60,844 nt of DNA from Pseudoalteromonas luteoviolacea NCIMB 1942. Lineage in GTDB: Bacteria; Pseudomonadota; Gammaproteobacteria; Enterobacterales; Alteromonadaceae. The stretch is taken from the NCBI RefSeq assembly GCF_001625595.1, contig NZ_AUXT01000025.1:1-60844 (forward strand). Reading direction: 5' to 3'. Of the stretch, positions 19,426 to 29,459 are shown in pieces (position 1 is the first letter of the stretch; the number at the start of each line of letters is the position of its first letter). The position numbers and the translations under genes were made by a program. The notes below the pieces were generated by a model. The model was not told the DNA's origin. It was given only the letters and a program-made list of their open reading frames with translations, and ran no database searches.

Positions 19426-20421
19426 TCACATATATTTTTGTAGTAAAGCCTGCTTGTCAGCATCATTTAAGAACGCAATTTCAACTGCATTTTTTTGCGC
19501 TTTTTGAATGTTAGCCTCACTTAAACCAGCAAGTGGCGCTGCTTTGGTAAACTCGTTATCTAACTCAATGCCCTGCACTGCGGGATCGTCCGTATTGATG
19601 GTTGCTAAGATACCGTGATCCAAGAACTGTTTTAGTGGGTGGGTTTCGATACTTGATACTGTACTCGTTTGCAAGTTACTGGTTAAGCAAGATTCAATAC
19701 CGATGCCGTTATCTCTTAGGTAGTCCATCAGCGCTGGATCTTCAATGGCTTTAACACCATGGCCGATACGGGTGGCGCCAAGCTCTTTAATCGCTTGCCA
19801 GATACTGCTCGCACCTTCAGCCTCTCCAGCATGGATAGTAGCACTTAAGTATGCATCTCTAACCTGCCTAAAGTGCTCAATAAATAACTCACCAGGAAAG
19901 CCCAACTCATCACCCGCCAGATCAACAGCTACCAAACTCTCTTTGAATGCCAATAATGCATCCAGTTCATGCTGACATTTTTCAACACCGAAAGTGCGAG
20001 ACATGATACCAATCAAGTTCACTTTAATATCACGCCCTTGCGCTGCACGTTTAACACCGTCTACAACGGCCTCAACCACACCTTGCGGATGCAGGTTATG
20101 TGTTTTCGCCATGTAATAAGGGCTAAAACGCAGCTCGGTATAATCCATTTTTTGTGCGATAGCATCCTCAACATTTTCTACTGCAATGCGATGACAAGCA
20201 TCATAGTCACCTAGCACCTTAACACCCCAGTCTAACTTTGCTAGAAACGCCATTAAGTTCGGCGCATTGTCAATCACCTGAACATGAGGGATCAGACCTT
20301 CCACGTCATTAGCTGGTAGTGGCATGTTAAATTTCTGACCGAGTTCTAAAATCGTCTCAGCACGCACGTTACCGTCTAAGTGACGGTGTAAATCAAGTAA
20401 AGGTAGTTTGGTATTGATCAT
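19426..20421 (-). CDS. add: adenosine deaminase
   Basis: A 331-residue zinc hydrolase converting adenosine (and probably deoxyadenosine) to inosine in purine salvage. Amidohydrolase signatures are in order: [11 protein letters not shown] with the HxH zinc ligands, TIHAGEAEG with the third His and catalytic Glu, RIGHGVKA with the catalytic His, and [10 protein letters not shown] with the Asp ligands. Length equals the usual bacterial Add. An adenine deaminase or 6-aminodeoxyfutalosine deaminase of the same family cannot be fully excluded. ATG at 20421. It is convergent with the CBS gene and lies downstream of the hem operon terminator on the same strand. Confidence 0.88.
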   Translation of the reverse strand: MINTKLPLLDLHRHLDGNVRAETILELGQKFNMPLPANDVEGLIPHVQVIDNAPNLMAFLAKLDWGVKVLGDYDACHRIAVENVEDAIAQKMDYTELRFSPYYMAKTHNLHPQGVVEAVVDGVKRAAQGRDIKVNLIGIMSRTFGVEKCQHELDALLAFKESLVAVDLAGDELGFPGELFIEHFRQVRDAYLSATIHAGEAEGASSIWQAIKELGATRIGHGVKAIEDPALMDYLRDNGIGIESCLTSNLQTSTVSSIETHPLKQFLDHGILATINTDDPAVQGIELDNEFTKAAPLAGLSEANIQKAQKNAVEIAFLNDADKQALLQKYM

Positions 20422-20569
20422 AAGGCACTCGGTTTGCAGATAAAATTTTTCAGATCATACGCAGCTTAAGTTTAGATACAAGGACAATTATCCGCAAAGT
20501 TCAACTAAACAGACCACTATTGATCAAAATACAAGCACTTAAATTGTCAGGCAAAGGATTCGATAAATC

Positions 20570-20620
20570 AAAGTGAAAAAGAGGGGGAAGTAGTAGACCA
20601 GTGCGGGAGCACACTGGTCT
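20570..20620 (-). terminator. probable terminator of the hem operon
   Basis: On the minus strand a 9-bp perfect stem (AGACCAGTG / CACTGGTCT, 20595-20620) with an 8-base loop starts eight bases after the hemY stop. A pyrimidine tract with CTCTTTTTC follows further on. Confidence 0.55.
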
Positions 20621-20627
20621 CGTTGTT

Positions 20628-21752
20628 TTATTGCCCAGCACTGCTGAGCAGCAAATATGCTTTTTCAAACTGACCAGTTTTTGCAAATGCAATCTCAGCT
20701 TGATGCTGCCAAAGCGATTGCCAGGGTGAGTTTGAGAGTGAGTCGAATATTTGGGCAGCGAGGCCATGATCGCCCTCACCATTGGCCATACACGCCAAAC
20801 AAAACAATAGCTCGGTATGCTCAGGATGTTTCTTTAGCTGTACTTGAATGGCTTTACGCACCTCAATATCACCTCCGCCAGCAAACTGTAATGTCTCTGC
20901 AAGCGCCAAAAACTGAGACTTGTTGAGCATTTTAAGGAGCCCCTTCCTGACCATTTCAAGCTGACCAAAGCGCACACAAGTGCGTATATAAGCTTCTTGG
21001 CTCTGCGCCCGCAATGCCCTCGGCAACGCGCTGTGCAATGCGTGAATATCTTTGCCACTATGGCGTAAAATAGCTTCAAAGTAAGATACGAAAAACTGCG
21101 ACCACTGCACATCAGACCAATGCAATTGCTTATGTCGTTGTTCAATCGTCGATTGCAATGTATCCCAATCTTTTGCCTGTAGTAATGCTCTGATATACGC
21201 GTTTAGCTCCGTCGGCGTTGCTTTTTTCATTTGCGCGTGGGGCGCTAAGGTACTAAGTGCTTGACTGTCTTGCTCTGCAGCCAACCAAAGTTCGCTTACC
21301 TTACTTTGAGCAGCTTCAGATAGCTGTTGCAAATATTCACGCGCAACGACTTTCTTACCCGCATGCAACGCCGCCTTAGCTTGAATGGCCAATTGCTGAT
21401 CACGCCATTTACTTGGAAACTCAGATAATTGCAGCGTGTAACCAAGACTATCAGGTTGGCTATTAATAAGCGCCCAAACACTTTGCTCAAAGGCATCCTC
21501 TTCTCGTTGCTGACGCTTCTTGAAACGACGCTTTGATAGCCCCCCAAAAGCTCGCCAAAACACTTTGGAAACCCTCGCAATTAGCCAAAGTACAAACATA
21601 CCGGCCATTAACATGAACAATAAAGAGACCAATGTGCTTTCAACGGTATATTGATTAAATGAAACCAGTACATAGCCCTTTTCATCTATGAGTAAATGAG
21701 AGCTCGCAAGCACTGCAAAAAACAGTAAGAGCACACCAATTAATCGGATCAT
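20628..21752 (-). CDS. hemY: HemY, TPR-containing inner-membrane protein of the heme locus
   Basis: A 374-residue protein with two N-terminal membrane segments (about 4-20 and 40-60) joined by the short periplasmic loop typical of proteobacterial HemY. A basic stretch (SKRRFKKRQQREEDAF) and a TPR-like helical cytoplasmic domain follow. It is distinct from the Gram-positive HemY oxidase; its exact role in heme synthesis is unsettled in the literature, possibly a scaffold. ATG at 21752 is chosen: AAGGAG lies eight bases upstream and the ATG overlaps the TGA of hemDX as ATGA, which points to translational coupling. It is the last gene of the hemC-hemDX-hemY operon. Confidence 0.9.
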   Translation of the reverse strand: MIRLIGVLLLFFAVLASSHLLIDEKGYVLVSFNQYTVESTLVSLLFMLMAGMFVLWLIARVSKVFWRAFGGLSKRRFKKRQQREEDAFEQSVWALINSQPDSLGYTLQLSEFPSKWRDQQLAIQAKAALHAGKKVVAREYLQQLSEAAQSKVSELWLAAEQDSQALSTLAPHAQMKKATPTELNAYIRALLQAKDWDTLQSTIEQRHKQLHWSDVQWSQFFVSYFEAILRHSGKDIHALHSALPRALRAQSQEAYIRTCVRFGQLEMVRKGLLKMLNKSQFLALAETLQFAGGGDIEVRKAIQVQLKKHPEHTELLFCLACMANGEGDHGLAAQIFDSLSNSPWQSLWQHQAEIAFAKTGQFEKAYLLLSSAGQ

Positions 21753-23575
21753 TGCAACCACTCCTTCAATGCCGTTGGTGTTGCCAATTGCACATCGTGA
21801 TGTGTCCCGAGCTCACTGCGCTTCAGTTGTTTTAGCGACTCCACCAAGCTATCACTCGCGGCGCTATTAAGTTTAAAATAACGACTGAGTGTATCCTCAG
21901 CACCTTCTAATGCAGCATAATAAACACTACTCTGCCCATCCAAAAAGGCACTTTGCGCTTGCTGTAGATAACTGCGCAATTGACTGCGAATGAGCTGTTG
22001 CTCTTGCGCATCTAACAGAGGATCAATGACCGGCTTATCGTGTTGCCTAATCGTCAGAAAGTCCGAGCGAATTCTTTGCCAACTGCGAGACAAGTTAGCT
22101 CGCCAGTCATTCACGTCAGTACTGAGCTCTGCGTTATGCTGTACAGCCTCTTTTGGCTTTTCAATTGTTTTCAATGGCAGGCTATCAATTTGTGACAATA
22201 ATCCAGCTAGCTCCATATATACAGCCTCGGTATTTGGCTGTGGCTGCGCTTGCAGCTTGGCAATATCAGAACTAATGGCAAGCAATAATGCATCCGTGCC
22301 GCTTTCTTGTGACAACGCTTGCTGCAGGCGTTTAAGGACCATAACTGAGCCTAAATAGTCTCGCTCACTCACGGCTTTAAATTCGGCATAACGGGCGAGT
22401 GAACGTAGCTCAGAGCTTAACGCCCCACCCACTTGTTGACGCGCTTTTAAGAGCACTTGTTGCAAACTTGCTGTGACTTGTGATTGTTGTTCGGCTAACT
22501 GGTTAGCAATGGCTTGTTTTTGCTGTGGCCACTGTGATTGAAGTTGATTAAGAGCGGCCAGCGCATTATTGAGGTCAACCTGCAACTGCTGGTTTTGCTG
22601 CTGAAGGTTTGACAACGCAGCAAGTTGCAGTGCTTCTTGTTGTTTATCATAAAGAAACAGCCCAGCTGTGGCACCTATGCCACTAAGCGCGACCAACAGC
22701 GCAACAACTGCGGTCTTACTAAGCTTCGCTTGAGGACCGTGTGATACATTGTCTGGTGCTACTTCCATATTCTGATTTGATACAGACGTTGTTGCTTCTT
22801 GGTTTTTTTCCGTCATTGCGCTGCCCTGTTGGGAAGTTAATTTACAGATGGCCATTAAGAGGGACTGGTTATCAGCACCATCACTCAAGGTGATCTGTTT
22901 ATCGGTTATTTTAAACTGTATTTTTAAATATTGCGCGGTGCGCTCGCTCACCACGACAAAATGTCGTGTCTTTAGCCAACGAAAAAGCGCCGACTGATGA
23001 CAATTAAATATCGCATCAACGGCTGCATTACTGGTGACCACTATACCGTCAATTTGCGCTTCCATCCAGTGGTCTAACCAGTCATCGGCCGCTGCCTTAG
23101 CCGGAAGCCGTTCATACACGCAACAACTGTTTAGTATCGCTTGCCGCGATTTAAGCGTTTTCGCAATGTGAGCCCTACCACCCCGCCCTTTAATCAATGC
23201 GACTCTAGCCTGTTCGACATGTTGTAACTCTGGTAAAGCAACCAGACCTTCTGAGTCTTGTTTTGTGGGCACAGTGGCACTGCGAGCAAAGTGATGTTGG
23301 ATAGCTTCTGCGGTTTGTTGCCCGACTGCGAGCACATGGTTACTCGCAGGAAGTGTCATTGCGAACTTTTCTAGCTGCACCGCGAAATTAAGCACTGCAT
23401 CTTGTGAGATAAAAATGAGTATTTCGGCTTCACAGACCTCTATGAGTTGGGCCTGTGAAACTTCAACACTATTGAGCTTCAACGCAGGTGTACACAGTGC
23501 TAAAACGCCCTTTTTTTCCAGCTCAGTGGCAAGTGCTTCCCCTTTTCCTTGCGGCCGAGTTATGGCAAATTTCAC
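21749..23575 (-). CDS. hemDX: fused uroporphyrinogen-III synthase HemD / membrane protein HemX
   Basis: A single 608-residue frame. Residues 1 to about 250 are HemD, which closes and inverts ring D of hydroxymethylbilane to give uroporphyrinogen III (start MKFAITRPQGKGEALA; later ALIKGRGGRAHIA and VVTSNAAVDAIF). Residues 254-608 are HemX: a Met at 254 where a separate HemX would begin, a membrane segment at 287-309, a Gln-rich coiled coil, then the helical periplasmic domain. In E. coli hemD and hemX are separate genes; here there is no stop between them. Start GTG at 23575, one base after the hemC stop. The fusion tethers HemD to the membrane. No methyltransferase domain is seen, so the older label uroporphyrin-III C-methyltransferase should not be applied. 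Confidence 0.9.
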   Translation of the reverse strand: MKFAITRPQGKGEALATELEKKGVLALCTPALKLNSVEVSQAQLIEVCEAEILIFISQDAVLNFAVQLEKFAMTLPASNHVLAVGQQTAEAIQHHFARSATVPTKQDSEGLVALPELQHVEQARVALIKGRGGRAHIAKTLKSRQAILNSCCVYERLPAKAAADDWLDHWMEAQIDGIVVTSNAAVDAIFNCHQSALFRWLKTRHFVVVSERTAQYLKIQFKITDKQITLSDGADNQSLLMAICKLTSQQGSAMTEKNQEATTSVSNQNMEVAPDNVSHGPQAKLSKTAVVALLVALSGIGATAGLFLYDKQQEALQLAALSNLQQQNQQLQVDLNNALAALNQLQSQWPQQKQAIANQLAEQQSQVTASLQQVLLKARQQVGGALSSELRSLARYAEFKAVSERDYLGSVMVLKRLQQALSQESGTDALLLAISSDIAKLQAQPQPNTEAVYMELAGLLSQIDSLPLKTIEKPKEAVQHNAELSTDVNDWRANLSRSWQRIRSDFLTIRQHDKPVIDPLLDAQEQQLIRSQLRSYLQQAQSAFLDGQSSVYYAALEGAEDTLSRYFKLNSAASDSLVESLKQLKRSELGTHHDVQLATPTALKEWLQ

Positions 23576-23576
23576 A

Positions 23577-24515
23577 TTAAGCGTCTCTGTACACCTCGGC
23601 TAAAATCTTATCTGCACCTTGCGCTAGCAGAGATTCAGCCAATTCAACGCCCAATGCCTCAGCTTGCTGTAACGCACCCGTTTTTTCAGCGCGTAAAATA
23701 GTGCTGCCATCCACTGCGCCGACTAACCCTCTAAGGTAGATCTGGTCGCCTTGTAGCTCAGCGTACGCACCAATTGGAACCTGACAACCACCTTCAAGGC
23801 GACGATTCATTGCGCGCTCAGCTAATACTCTTGCACGTGTTGGAGCATGCTCTAGTGGAGCAAGTAAACTTTGCACCCGCGCATCATCACTGCGACACTC
23901 GATACCTACCGCACCTTGACCATTTGCTGGTAAAGATTGCTCAACAGACACATAGCTGGCGATACGTTCGGCCATTTCTAATCGAATTAGGCCTGCCGCC
24001 GCCAATATAATGGCATCAAATTCGCCGGCATCTAGCTTGGCCAGTCGAGTATTTACATTGCCGCGTAAATCTTTAATTTGTAAATCGGGCCTCATCTCTC
24101 GGATTTGACACTGCCTGCGTAAGCTTGAAGTGCCAACGACGGCTCCCTCTGGCAACTCATCAATATGTTGATATTGATTAGAAACAAACGCATCACGCGG
24201 ATCTTCTCGCTCACATATTGTGTGTAATGTAAGGCCTTCAGGAAAGTCCACTGGCACATCTTTCATTGAGTGCACGGCGATGTCTACTCGGCCTGCTAGC
24301 ATGGCCTGCTCAAGCTCTTTGACAAACAGCCCCTTGCCACCGATTTTTGCCAGAGGTGTATCTAAAATCTTGTCGCCTTTGGTAGACATGGGCACTAATT
24401 CTACAACAAGGCCTGAATGATAATGCTCTAGTTGCGCTTTTACATATTCAGCCTGCCAAAGCGCCAGCGCACTTTTGCGCGTAGCGATGCGAACAATATT
24501 GTTTGTTTCTGTCAT
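23577..24515 (-). CDS. hemC: hydroxymethylbilane synthase (porphobilinogen deaminase)
   Basis: A 312-residue enzyme joining four porphobilinogens into hydroxymethylbilane. Seen: [18 protein letters not shown] at the N-terminus, [14 protein letters not shown], the substrate loop [14 protein letters not shown], and [12 protein letters not shown] with the Cys that carries the dipyrromethane cofactor. ATG at 24515. First gene of the hemC-hemDX-hemY operon; the DUF2914 gene lies 19 bases upstream on the same strand and may be co-transcribed. Confidence 0.96.
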   Translation of the reverse strand: MTETNNIVRIATRKSALALWQAEYVKAQLEHYHSGLVVELVPMSTKGDKILDTPLAKIGGKGLFVKELEQAMLAGRVDIAVHSMKDVPVDFPEGLTLHTICEREDPRDAFVSNQYQHIDELPEGAVVGTSSLRRQCQIREMRPDLQIKDLRGNVNTRLAKLDAGEFDAIILAAAGLIRLEMAERIASYVSVEQSLPANGQGAVGIECRSDDARVQSLLAPLEHAPTRARVLAERAMNRRLEGGCQVPIGAYAELQGDQIYLRGLVGAVDGSTILRAEKTGALQQAEALGVELAESLLAQGADKILAEVYRDA

Positions 24516-24534
24516 GTTTTGCCTTGTCGGCTCT

Positions 24535-25398
24535 CTATGGAGCCTTTGCTAAAATTCGAAATGATTTCTGTGCCAACAACTGACCATTTTGTGTGATAAC
24601 TTCAACTCGCCACTGGCCCGTTTGGCTTGGCATTATATTTTTACTCGAGTAAGTACGAAACCTCGGTGCACTAATAGCCAGAGTGATCTCTGCCATTAGT
24701 TGCTCTTGGTGAAACCATAAATGTTGCACCACTTCACCCTGAAGCCCTTTGATCTCGGTAAAGAAATAGAGCTTTTCCTCAAACCGATTTTGCTCTACAA
24801 GGTGTTTTAACACATTGACAGGTTCACGATTTTCAATACCAGAAGTTAGCACTGCACGGCTGATATGACTGGTATCCACTTTGGCGTTTAGCGCTACACT
24901 CGCAATTTGCGCGTCGTCTGCAAATCGCGTAACAGAAGCCTCTTCTTGTAACTGAGGCGGTGAGGTTTGCGTTTGTTCAGTATTTTCTGATGCAATCTCC
25001 AGTATGTCTTCATCACCGCTTGCCACATTGGCAACAAGCGTAGCTGACTGCTCGAGCCCTGTAGATTCACTGTTCTGCGAAATGAGCGCTGGCACTTGGG
25101 GCTCTTCAATCACAGTCTCTGAAATTTGGATAGCAGACGCTGATAACTCGGATACTTGTGTGTCTGTCGCGTCAACAACTTGTGGTGCTATTATTGCCGG
25201 CTCACTCGGTAATGATGTTAGGTCATCTGCATATACCGATTTAAAAACGCCATAAGACAACGCCATAACCCCAAAACTCATCATGGCCAATACAGTAAAG
25301 ATCCGCCGCCAGTGATATTGATAGCTCACAGAATTGGCCTGTTTTGGCTGCGATTGAGCATCAGTCACTTTGGTTTTGATCACTATACGTTGAGTCAT
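24535..25398 (-). CDS. DUF2914 family membrane-anchored protein
   Basis: A 287-residue protein with a cytoplasmic N-terminus, one membrane segment (about 33-50, [19 protein letters not shown]) and a low-complexity acidic Ser/Thr/Glu-rich linker (about 60-175). A C-terminal beta domain follows, with [20 protein letters not shown] and [14 protein letters not shown]. That domain matches DUF2914 as I know it: a periplasmic fold of unknown function. ATG at 25398. It sits between the esterase gene and hemC on the same strand, so it may be part of the hem transcript. E. coli has cyaA in this interval instead. Confidence 0.75.
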   Translation of the reverse strand: MTQRIVIKTKVTDAQSQPKQANSVSYQYHWRRIFTVLAMMSFGVMALSYGVFKSVYADDLTSLPSEPAIIAPQVVDATDTQVSELSASAIQISETVIEEPQVPALISQNSESTGLEQSATLVANVASGDEDILEIASENTEQTQTSPPQLQEEASVTRFADDAQIASVALNAKVDTSHISRAVLTSGIENREPVNVLKHLVEQNRFEEKLYFFTEIKGLQGEVVQHLWFHQEQLMAEITLAISAPRFRTYSSKNIMPSQTGQWRVEVITQNGQLLAQKSFRILAKAP

Positions 25399-25416
25399 TC
25401 GTCTGTCCTAATTTCA

Positions 25417-26070
25417 CTATGACAAGCGCGAGATTAACCACGCTCTAATCGCCTTGAGCTCTTCCAAACATACTTGGTGCTCCATAGGATAATCTTGCCA
25501 ACTTACATCATACCCTTGATTCACAAGTGCTTCATAAGCTGTTTTTCCCGCCTGCATAGGTACAACTGGATCATGCCTACCATGTGCCATAAATATGTTG
25601 AGTGCACTTTGCTGCGCTTCGTCAGCCAACTTTTGTGGCGCACACATATATGTCGATAACGCCATGACACCTGCTACTTGGAAAGGTAAACGAGGCGCTA
25701 AGTGCAAGCTAATTACGCCACCTTGAGAAAAGCCTGCAAGAATAATTTTATCTGCGGGAATACCTACTGCAATTTCTTTTTCGATCAGACTTGATACCAA
25801 AGCTGCGGACTCTCTTACACCCGCTTCATCGGCACGATTTTCAAGATCCATGCTTTTAATGTCATACCAAGCGCGCATTTCCATACCACCATTTATGGTA
25901 ACTGGTTGCACAGGAGCATGAGGAAAGACAAATCGAACACCCAATTCGTCCGGCAAAGCAAGTTCAGGTGCGATAGGCAAAAAACCATTGCCCGAGTCAC
26001 CTAATCCATGTAACCAAATCACCGTTGCCTTGTGTTGCTGCTGTGCAGCGTATTCTACAAATTCTAACAT
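25417..26070 (-). CDS. alpha/beta-hydrolase carboxylesterase (phospholipase/carboxylesterase family)
   Basis: A 217-residue cytoplasmic serine hydrolase of the type also seen in Pseudomonas carboxylesterase and eukaryotic acyl-protein thioesterase. Seen: VIWLHGLGDSGNGF (oxyanion region), the nucleophile elbow GFSQGG, and later GRHDPVVP (Asp) and MEHQVC (His), giving a complete triad. It should cleave short-chain acyl esters; the natural substrate is unknown. The frame extends to 26136, but ATG at 26070 starts the protein as in relatives ([10 protein letters not shown]) and shares one base with the cyaY stop (TGATG), implying translational coupling with cyaY. Confidence 0.88.
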   Translation of the reverse strand: MLEFVEYAAQQQHKATVIWLHGLGDSGNGFLPIAPELALPDELGVRFVFPHAPVQPVTINGGMEMRAWYDIKSMDLENRADEAGVRESAALVSSLIEKEIAVGIPADKIILAGFSQGGVISLHLAPRLPFQVAGVMALSTYMCAPQKLADEAQQSALNIFMAHGRHDPVVPMQAGKTAYEALVNQGYDVSWQDYPMEHQVCLEELKAIRAWLISRLS

Positions 26071-26390
26071 CAGTCGTGTTGCCACTCTACTTTTTGACCC
26101 GCCTGACGAGTCGCCGCATCTGACATGAATTGCCAAAACTCAGCTCCCGAGCGGTTATCTATCCATTTATCATCACGCAGTTCAAAGTGATGCCCATTAA
26201 ATTTTGTTGCTACCCAAACTTGATGCAAAGGTGCTTGTTTGTTGATAATAATCTTAGATTTATCAGCAAAGATAATTTCGAGAATACCAGAGGCAGATTC
26301 ATAATCTAAATCTGCATCACAATCGTCAATTTGCTCTTCGATCGTCAGCATCAGTGCCTCGGCTAATTGATGATATTCATGATCTGTCAT
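26070..26390 (-). CDS. cyaY: iron-sulfur cluster assembly protein CyaY (bacterial frataxin)
   Basis: A 106-residue frataxin. The alignment with E. coli CyaY is obvious: an acidic first helix, [19 protein letters not shown], the conserved Trp in [14 protein letters not shown], and the same C-terminal helix. It binds iron and regulates the IscS/IscU cluster machinery. ATG at 26390 is chosen because AAGGAG lies six bases upstream and the first residues match; the frame is open 15 codons further. It is divergent from lptM, as in E. coli, and its stop overlaps the esterase start. Confidence 0.94.
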   Translation of the reverse strand: MTDHEYHQLAEALMLTIEEQIDDCDADLDYESASGILEIIFADKSKIIINKQAPLHQVWVATKFNGHHFELRDDKWIDNRSGAEFWQFMSDAATRQAGQKVEWQHD

Positions 26391-26522
26391 GGCTAACTCC
26401 TTAATTCCGGTAATGTACAGCCCAACCTTCCCCAATTAGGGAATAAATTTCGACCGCAAAAGCTGCTTTTTTCGCGAATTCTGTTACTCTGCGATTATAA
26501 AGGCACTGACATCATTAATCTA

Positions 26523-26699
26523 ATGAAAGCGACATACACTCAATTTAGCTTACTGGCTCTAGTATTGACTAGCACCTTAACGTTATCAGCTTGTGGGCAA
26601 CGTGGTCCACTGTATTTACCTGAAGATGCAGATAAAAACCGTACTTCTCAGCCACAACCCGAAGCACAAGATAAAGCAAAAACTGACGAAAAGGAGTGA
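26523..26699 (+). CDS. lptM: LPS-assembly lipoprotein LptM
   Basis: A 58-residue lipoprotein. A hydrophobic signal sequence ends in the lipobox LSAC (Cys24), followed directly by GQRGPLYLP, the conserved LptM core, then a short hydrophilic tail. E. coli LptM (YifL) helps LptD reach its native disulfide state at the BAM complex. It lies between cyaY and lysA-dapF, the conserved LptM position. Its final codons contain the AAGGAG that serves as the lysA ribosome site, three bases before lysA, so the genes are coupled. Confidence 0.92.
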   Translation: MKATYTQFSLLALVLTSTLTLSACGQRGPLYLPEDADKNRTSQPQPEAQDKAKTDEKE

Positions 26700-26702
26700 T
26701 AA

Positions 26703-27959
26703 ATGGACTTTTTCCAGTATCAAAATAACGAACTTTTTGCCGAGCAAGTTGCTGTAAAAGACATTGCCAACGAATATGGTACACCTTGCTATGTTTATTC
26801 ACGCAAAACGTTGGAACGTCACTATCGCGCATTTACTGATGCTGCTGCAACACATCCTCACCTAGTATGCTACGCAGTCAAGGCTAATAGCAATTTAGCC
26901 GTATTGAATGTATTGGCTAAGTTAGGGGCTGGCTTTGATATTGTTTCACAAGGTGAACTCGCTAGGATATTAAAAGCAGGTGGAGATCCAAGTAAGGTAG
27001 TTTTTTCTGGTGTCGCGAAAACCGCTGAAGAAATCACCTTTGCGCTAGAGAAGCAAATTAAATGTTTCAATGTAGAGTCTAAAGCGGAGCTGGAGCGTAT
27101 CTCTGACATCGCCTCTCAAATGCAGACTTTGGCACCCGTGTCGATTCGAGTTAACCCAGATATTGATGCCAAAACACACCCTTATATTTCTACAGGGTTG
27201 AAAGAGAACAAATTTGGTATCGACATCAAACAAGCATTTGACGTCTACCAACTCGCCTGTACTCTACCAGGCATTAAAGTCGTAGGGGTTGATTTTCATA
27301 TTGGTTCACAACTAACAGAAGTTGAACCATTCTTGGCTGCTTTAGATAAAGTATTGGCCTTGGTAGATATGCTGAAAAGTGCAGGTATCGAATTACAACA
27401 TCTCGATATTGGCGGTGGTTTAGGGGTTCCTTATGATAGTGAAAAACCACCACACCCCAGCGCCTATGCAGCTCAAGTCATTGAGCGCCTTGACGCCTAT
27501 TCGGAGTTAGAATTAATTTTCGAACCAGGCCGCGCCATTGCTGCCAATGCAGGTCTGTTGGTCACCAAAGTCGAGTATTTGAAGCCGACCAAAGAGAAAC
27601 ATTTTGCAATTGTAGATGCCGGCATGAATGATATGCTGCGTCCCTCTTTATATCAAGCATGGCAAGAAATCATCGCCGTTAACCCAAGAATGGATGACAC
27701 ACCTCAACATACCTATGATGTTGTAGGGCCGGTTTGTGAAACTGGTGACTTTATCGGTAAAGACAGAGTACTCGCGATTCAACCGGGTGATTTACTCGCA
27801 CAACGCAGTGCTGGCGCATATGGCTTTACCATGAGTTCAAACTATAATTCAAGACCGAGAGTTGCAGAAATAATGGTAGATGGTGACACCGCGCACTTAG
27901 TAAGAGCACGAGAGTCCCTAGAATCTCTATGGCACGGTGAAGCGTTACTTTCAGAATAA
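26703..27959 (+). CDS. lysA: diaminopimelate decarboxylase
   Basis: A 418-residue PLP enzyme of the alanine-racemase fold that converts meso-diaminopimelate to L-lysine. Seen: YAVKANSN with the PLP Lys, HIGSQLTEVEPF, the phosphate-binding DIGGGLGVPY, EPGRAIAANAG, and GPVCETGDF with the substrate Cys and Glu from the other subunit. ATG at 26703. The lptM-lysA-dapF order is typical of many gammaproteobacteria, though not of E. coli, where lysA is elsewhere. There is no lysine riboswitch in the three-base gap before it. Confidence 0.97.
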   Translation: MDFFQYQNNELFAEQVAVKDIANEYGTPCYVYSRKTLERHYRAFTDAAATHPHLVCYAVKANSNLAVLNVLAKLGAGFDIVSQGELARILKAGGDPSKVVFSGVAKTAEEITFALEKQIKCFNVESKAELERISDIASQMQTLAPVSIRVNPDIDAKTHPYISTGLKENKFGIDIKQAFDVYQLACTLPGIKVVGVDFHIGSQLTEVEPFLAALDKVLALVDMLKSAGIELQHLDIGGGLGVPYDSEKPPHPSAYAAQVIERLDAYSELELIFEPGRAIAANAGLLVTKVEYLKPTKEKHFAIVDAGMNDMLRPSLYQAWQEIIAVNPRMDDTPQHTYDVVGPVCETGDFIGKDRVLAIQPGDLLAQRSAGAYGFTMSSNYNSRPRVAEIMVDGDTAHLVRARESLESLWHGEALLSE

Positions 27960-28005
27960 TAATTGCGTATTTTTATCGCACTCAGTGACTCAATAGTAAG
28001 GTAAT

Positions 28006-28836
28006 ATGTTTGTAAATTTTTCAAAGATGCACGGCTTAGGAAACGACTTTGTAGTGATAGATAATGTCACACAAAACGTCTTTTTATCTCGTGACCAGAT
28101 CCGAAAGCTCGCTGATAGGCACTTTGGCATTGGTTTCGATCAGTTACTACTGGTTGAGCCCCCTTATTCTCCTGATTTGGATTTTCACTACCGTATTTTT
28201 AATAGTGATGGCACCGAAGTGGAGCAATGTGGAAATGGCGCGCGCTGTTTCGCGCGTTTCGTGCGTATGAAAGGCCTCACCAATAAACACAAAGTCAGTG
28301 TTTCAACCAAAGGTGGAGACATTACGCTTTATACTGAAAAAGACGGGCAAGTCACGGTGAACATGGGCATACCACAATTTGCCCCTCAAGAAATCCCATT
28401 TAAAGCGCAACAAAGCGAATTGACCTATATTTTGAGAGCCGGTGAGCATACTGTTTTTTGTGGCGCAGTTTCGATGGGCAACCCGCATTGTGTTATCGAA
28501 GTTGAAGACATTGAGCATGCAGATGTTGATACTTTGGGGCCATTGTTAGAAACCCATGAACGCTTTCCTAAACGCGCGAATGTTGGCTTTATGCAAATTA
28601 TCGATCGCGAGCATATCAAACTCAGAGTTTGGGAACGAGGGGTAAATGAGACCTTAGCCTGTGGCAGTGGTGCATGCGGTGCAGTCGCTGTTGGTATTAA
28701 ACAAGGGAAGTTGGCCGATACCGTGCGTGTTGATCTGCCTGGTGGGACTTTACAGGTCCGCTGGAGCGGGGTTAATAAACCAGTAAAAATGACAGGCCCT
28801 GCTGAACATGTTTTTGATGGACAAGTCGCTATATGA
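28006..28836 (+). CDS. dapF: diaminopimelate epimerase
   Basis: A 276-residue cofactor-independent epimerase converting LL- to meso-diaminopimelate, the substrate of LysA and a peptidoglycan building block. Both catalytic cysteines are in place: EQCGNGARC and [11 protein letters not shown]. The N-terminus [15 protein letters not shown] is typical. ATG at 28006, 46 bases after lysA. Its last four bases overlap the DUF484 start (ATGA), implying coupling. Confidence 0.97.
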   Translation: MFVNFSKMHGLGNDFVVIDNVTQNVFLSRDQIRKLADRHFGIGFDQLLLVEPPYSPDLDFHYRIFNSDGTEVEQCGNGARCFARFVRMKGLTNKHKVSVSTKGGDITLYTEKDGQVTVNMGIPQFAPQEIPFKAQQSELTYILRAGEHTVFCGAVSMGNPHCVIEVEDIEHADVDTLGPLLETHERFPKRANVGFMQIIDREHIKLRVWERGVNETLACGSGACGAVAVGIKQGKLADTVRVDLPGGTLQVRWSGVNKPVKMTGPAEHVFDGQVAI

Positions 28837-29459
28837 GTAAGAAAGACCCTTTGATCACAGATACAGAAGTCATGGCTTTTTTGCAAAAGAATCCAAGCTT
28901 CTTAATTGAGCATCCATACTTACTACTCGATCTTAATTTACATATCCAGCAATATGGCGCACCAAACCTTGCACTGATGCAACAGCGCCTACTGCGTGAA
29001 GAAAATGCTAAGTTACAAGCACAAATAGAGCGCATGATGGACTCAGCCAGAGAAAATGAGCTGATATTTAAACTCTTTAATGATTGCCAGCGTGCGCTTT
29101 GGTACTGCCAGAGCTTTCAAGAACTTGCTGACATTTTGGCGGATACTCTGACACAGTCGCCAAAGATAAACGTATGCCAACTAATACCGTACGATACAAC
29201 ATTAGAAGGGCTAGTAAATAGACGTTTAAGTAAACTACCTCGCTATCTTGGTCGTCTAGATAGGCAAGAACAAAAGCTGTTATTCAGTGGCTTTGATTGT
29301 CGCTCTGTTGCGCTTTACCTACTCGGTCCAAGTGACAACCCAACTGCAATACTCGCTTTTGCAAGCGACTGCGCAGATCACTTCTCACCTGATAATGGCA
29401 ACTTATTTGTCAATGAGTTGGTGTCGTCCTTACAACTGCGTTTAAAAGAACTCGCATGA
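28833..29459 (+). CDS. DUF484 family protein
   Basis: A 208-residue cytoplasmic protein. The N-terminal helix [19 protein letters not shown] and the following coiled coil (about 45-75), then a GAF-like C-terminal half, fit DUF484 (the YigA neighbour family between dapF and xerC). Its function is unknown; the GAF-like fold suggests a small-ligand or dimer role. It overlaps both dapF and xerC by four bases, so it is embedded in one operon. Confidence 0.88.
   Translation: MSKKDPLITDTEVMAFLQKNPSFLIEHPYLLLDLNLHIQQYGAPNLALMQQRLLREENAKLQAQIERMMDSARENELIFKLFNDCQRALWYCQSFQELADILADTLTQSPKINVCQLIPYDTTLEGLVNRRLSKLPRYLGRLDRQEQKLLFSGFDCRSVALYLLGPSDNPTAILAFASDCADHFSPDNGNLFVNELVSSLQLRLKELA

Noticed and set aside
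26391..26435. 15-residue N-terminal extension of CyaY
   Set aside because: E. coli CyaY aligns from the ATG at 26390, which has AAGGAG at ideal spacing.
26391..26705. Lysine riboswitch before lysA
   Set aside because: lysA starts three bases after lptM and the cyaY-lptM gap is only 132 bases with no recognisable five-helix lysine element.
28425..28886. 153-codon minus-strand ORF across dapF
   Set aside because: It lies antisense to a clear dapF and is rich in Cys, Ser and Thr, as expected for a shadow frame.
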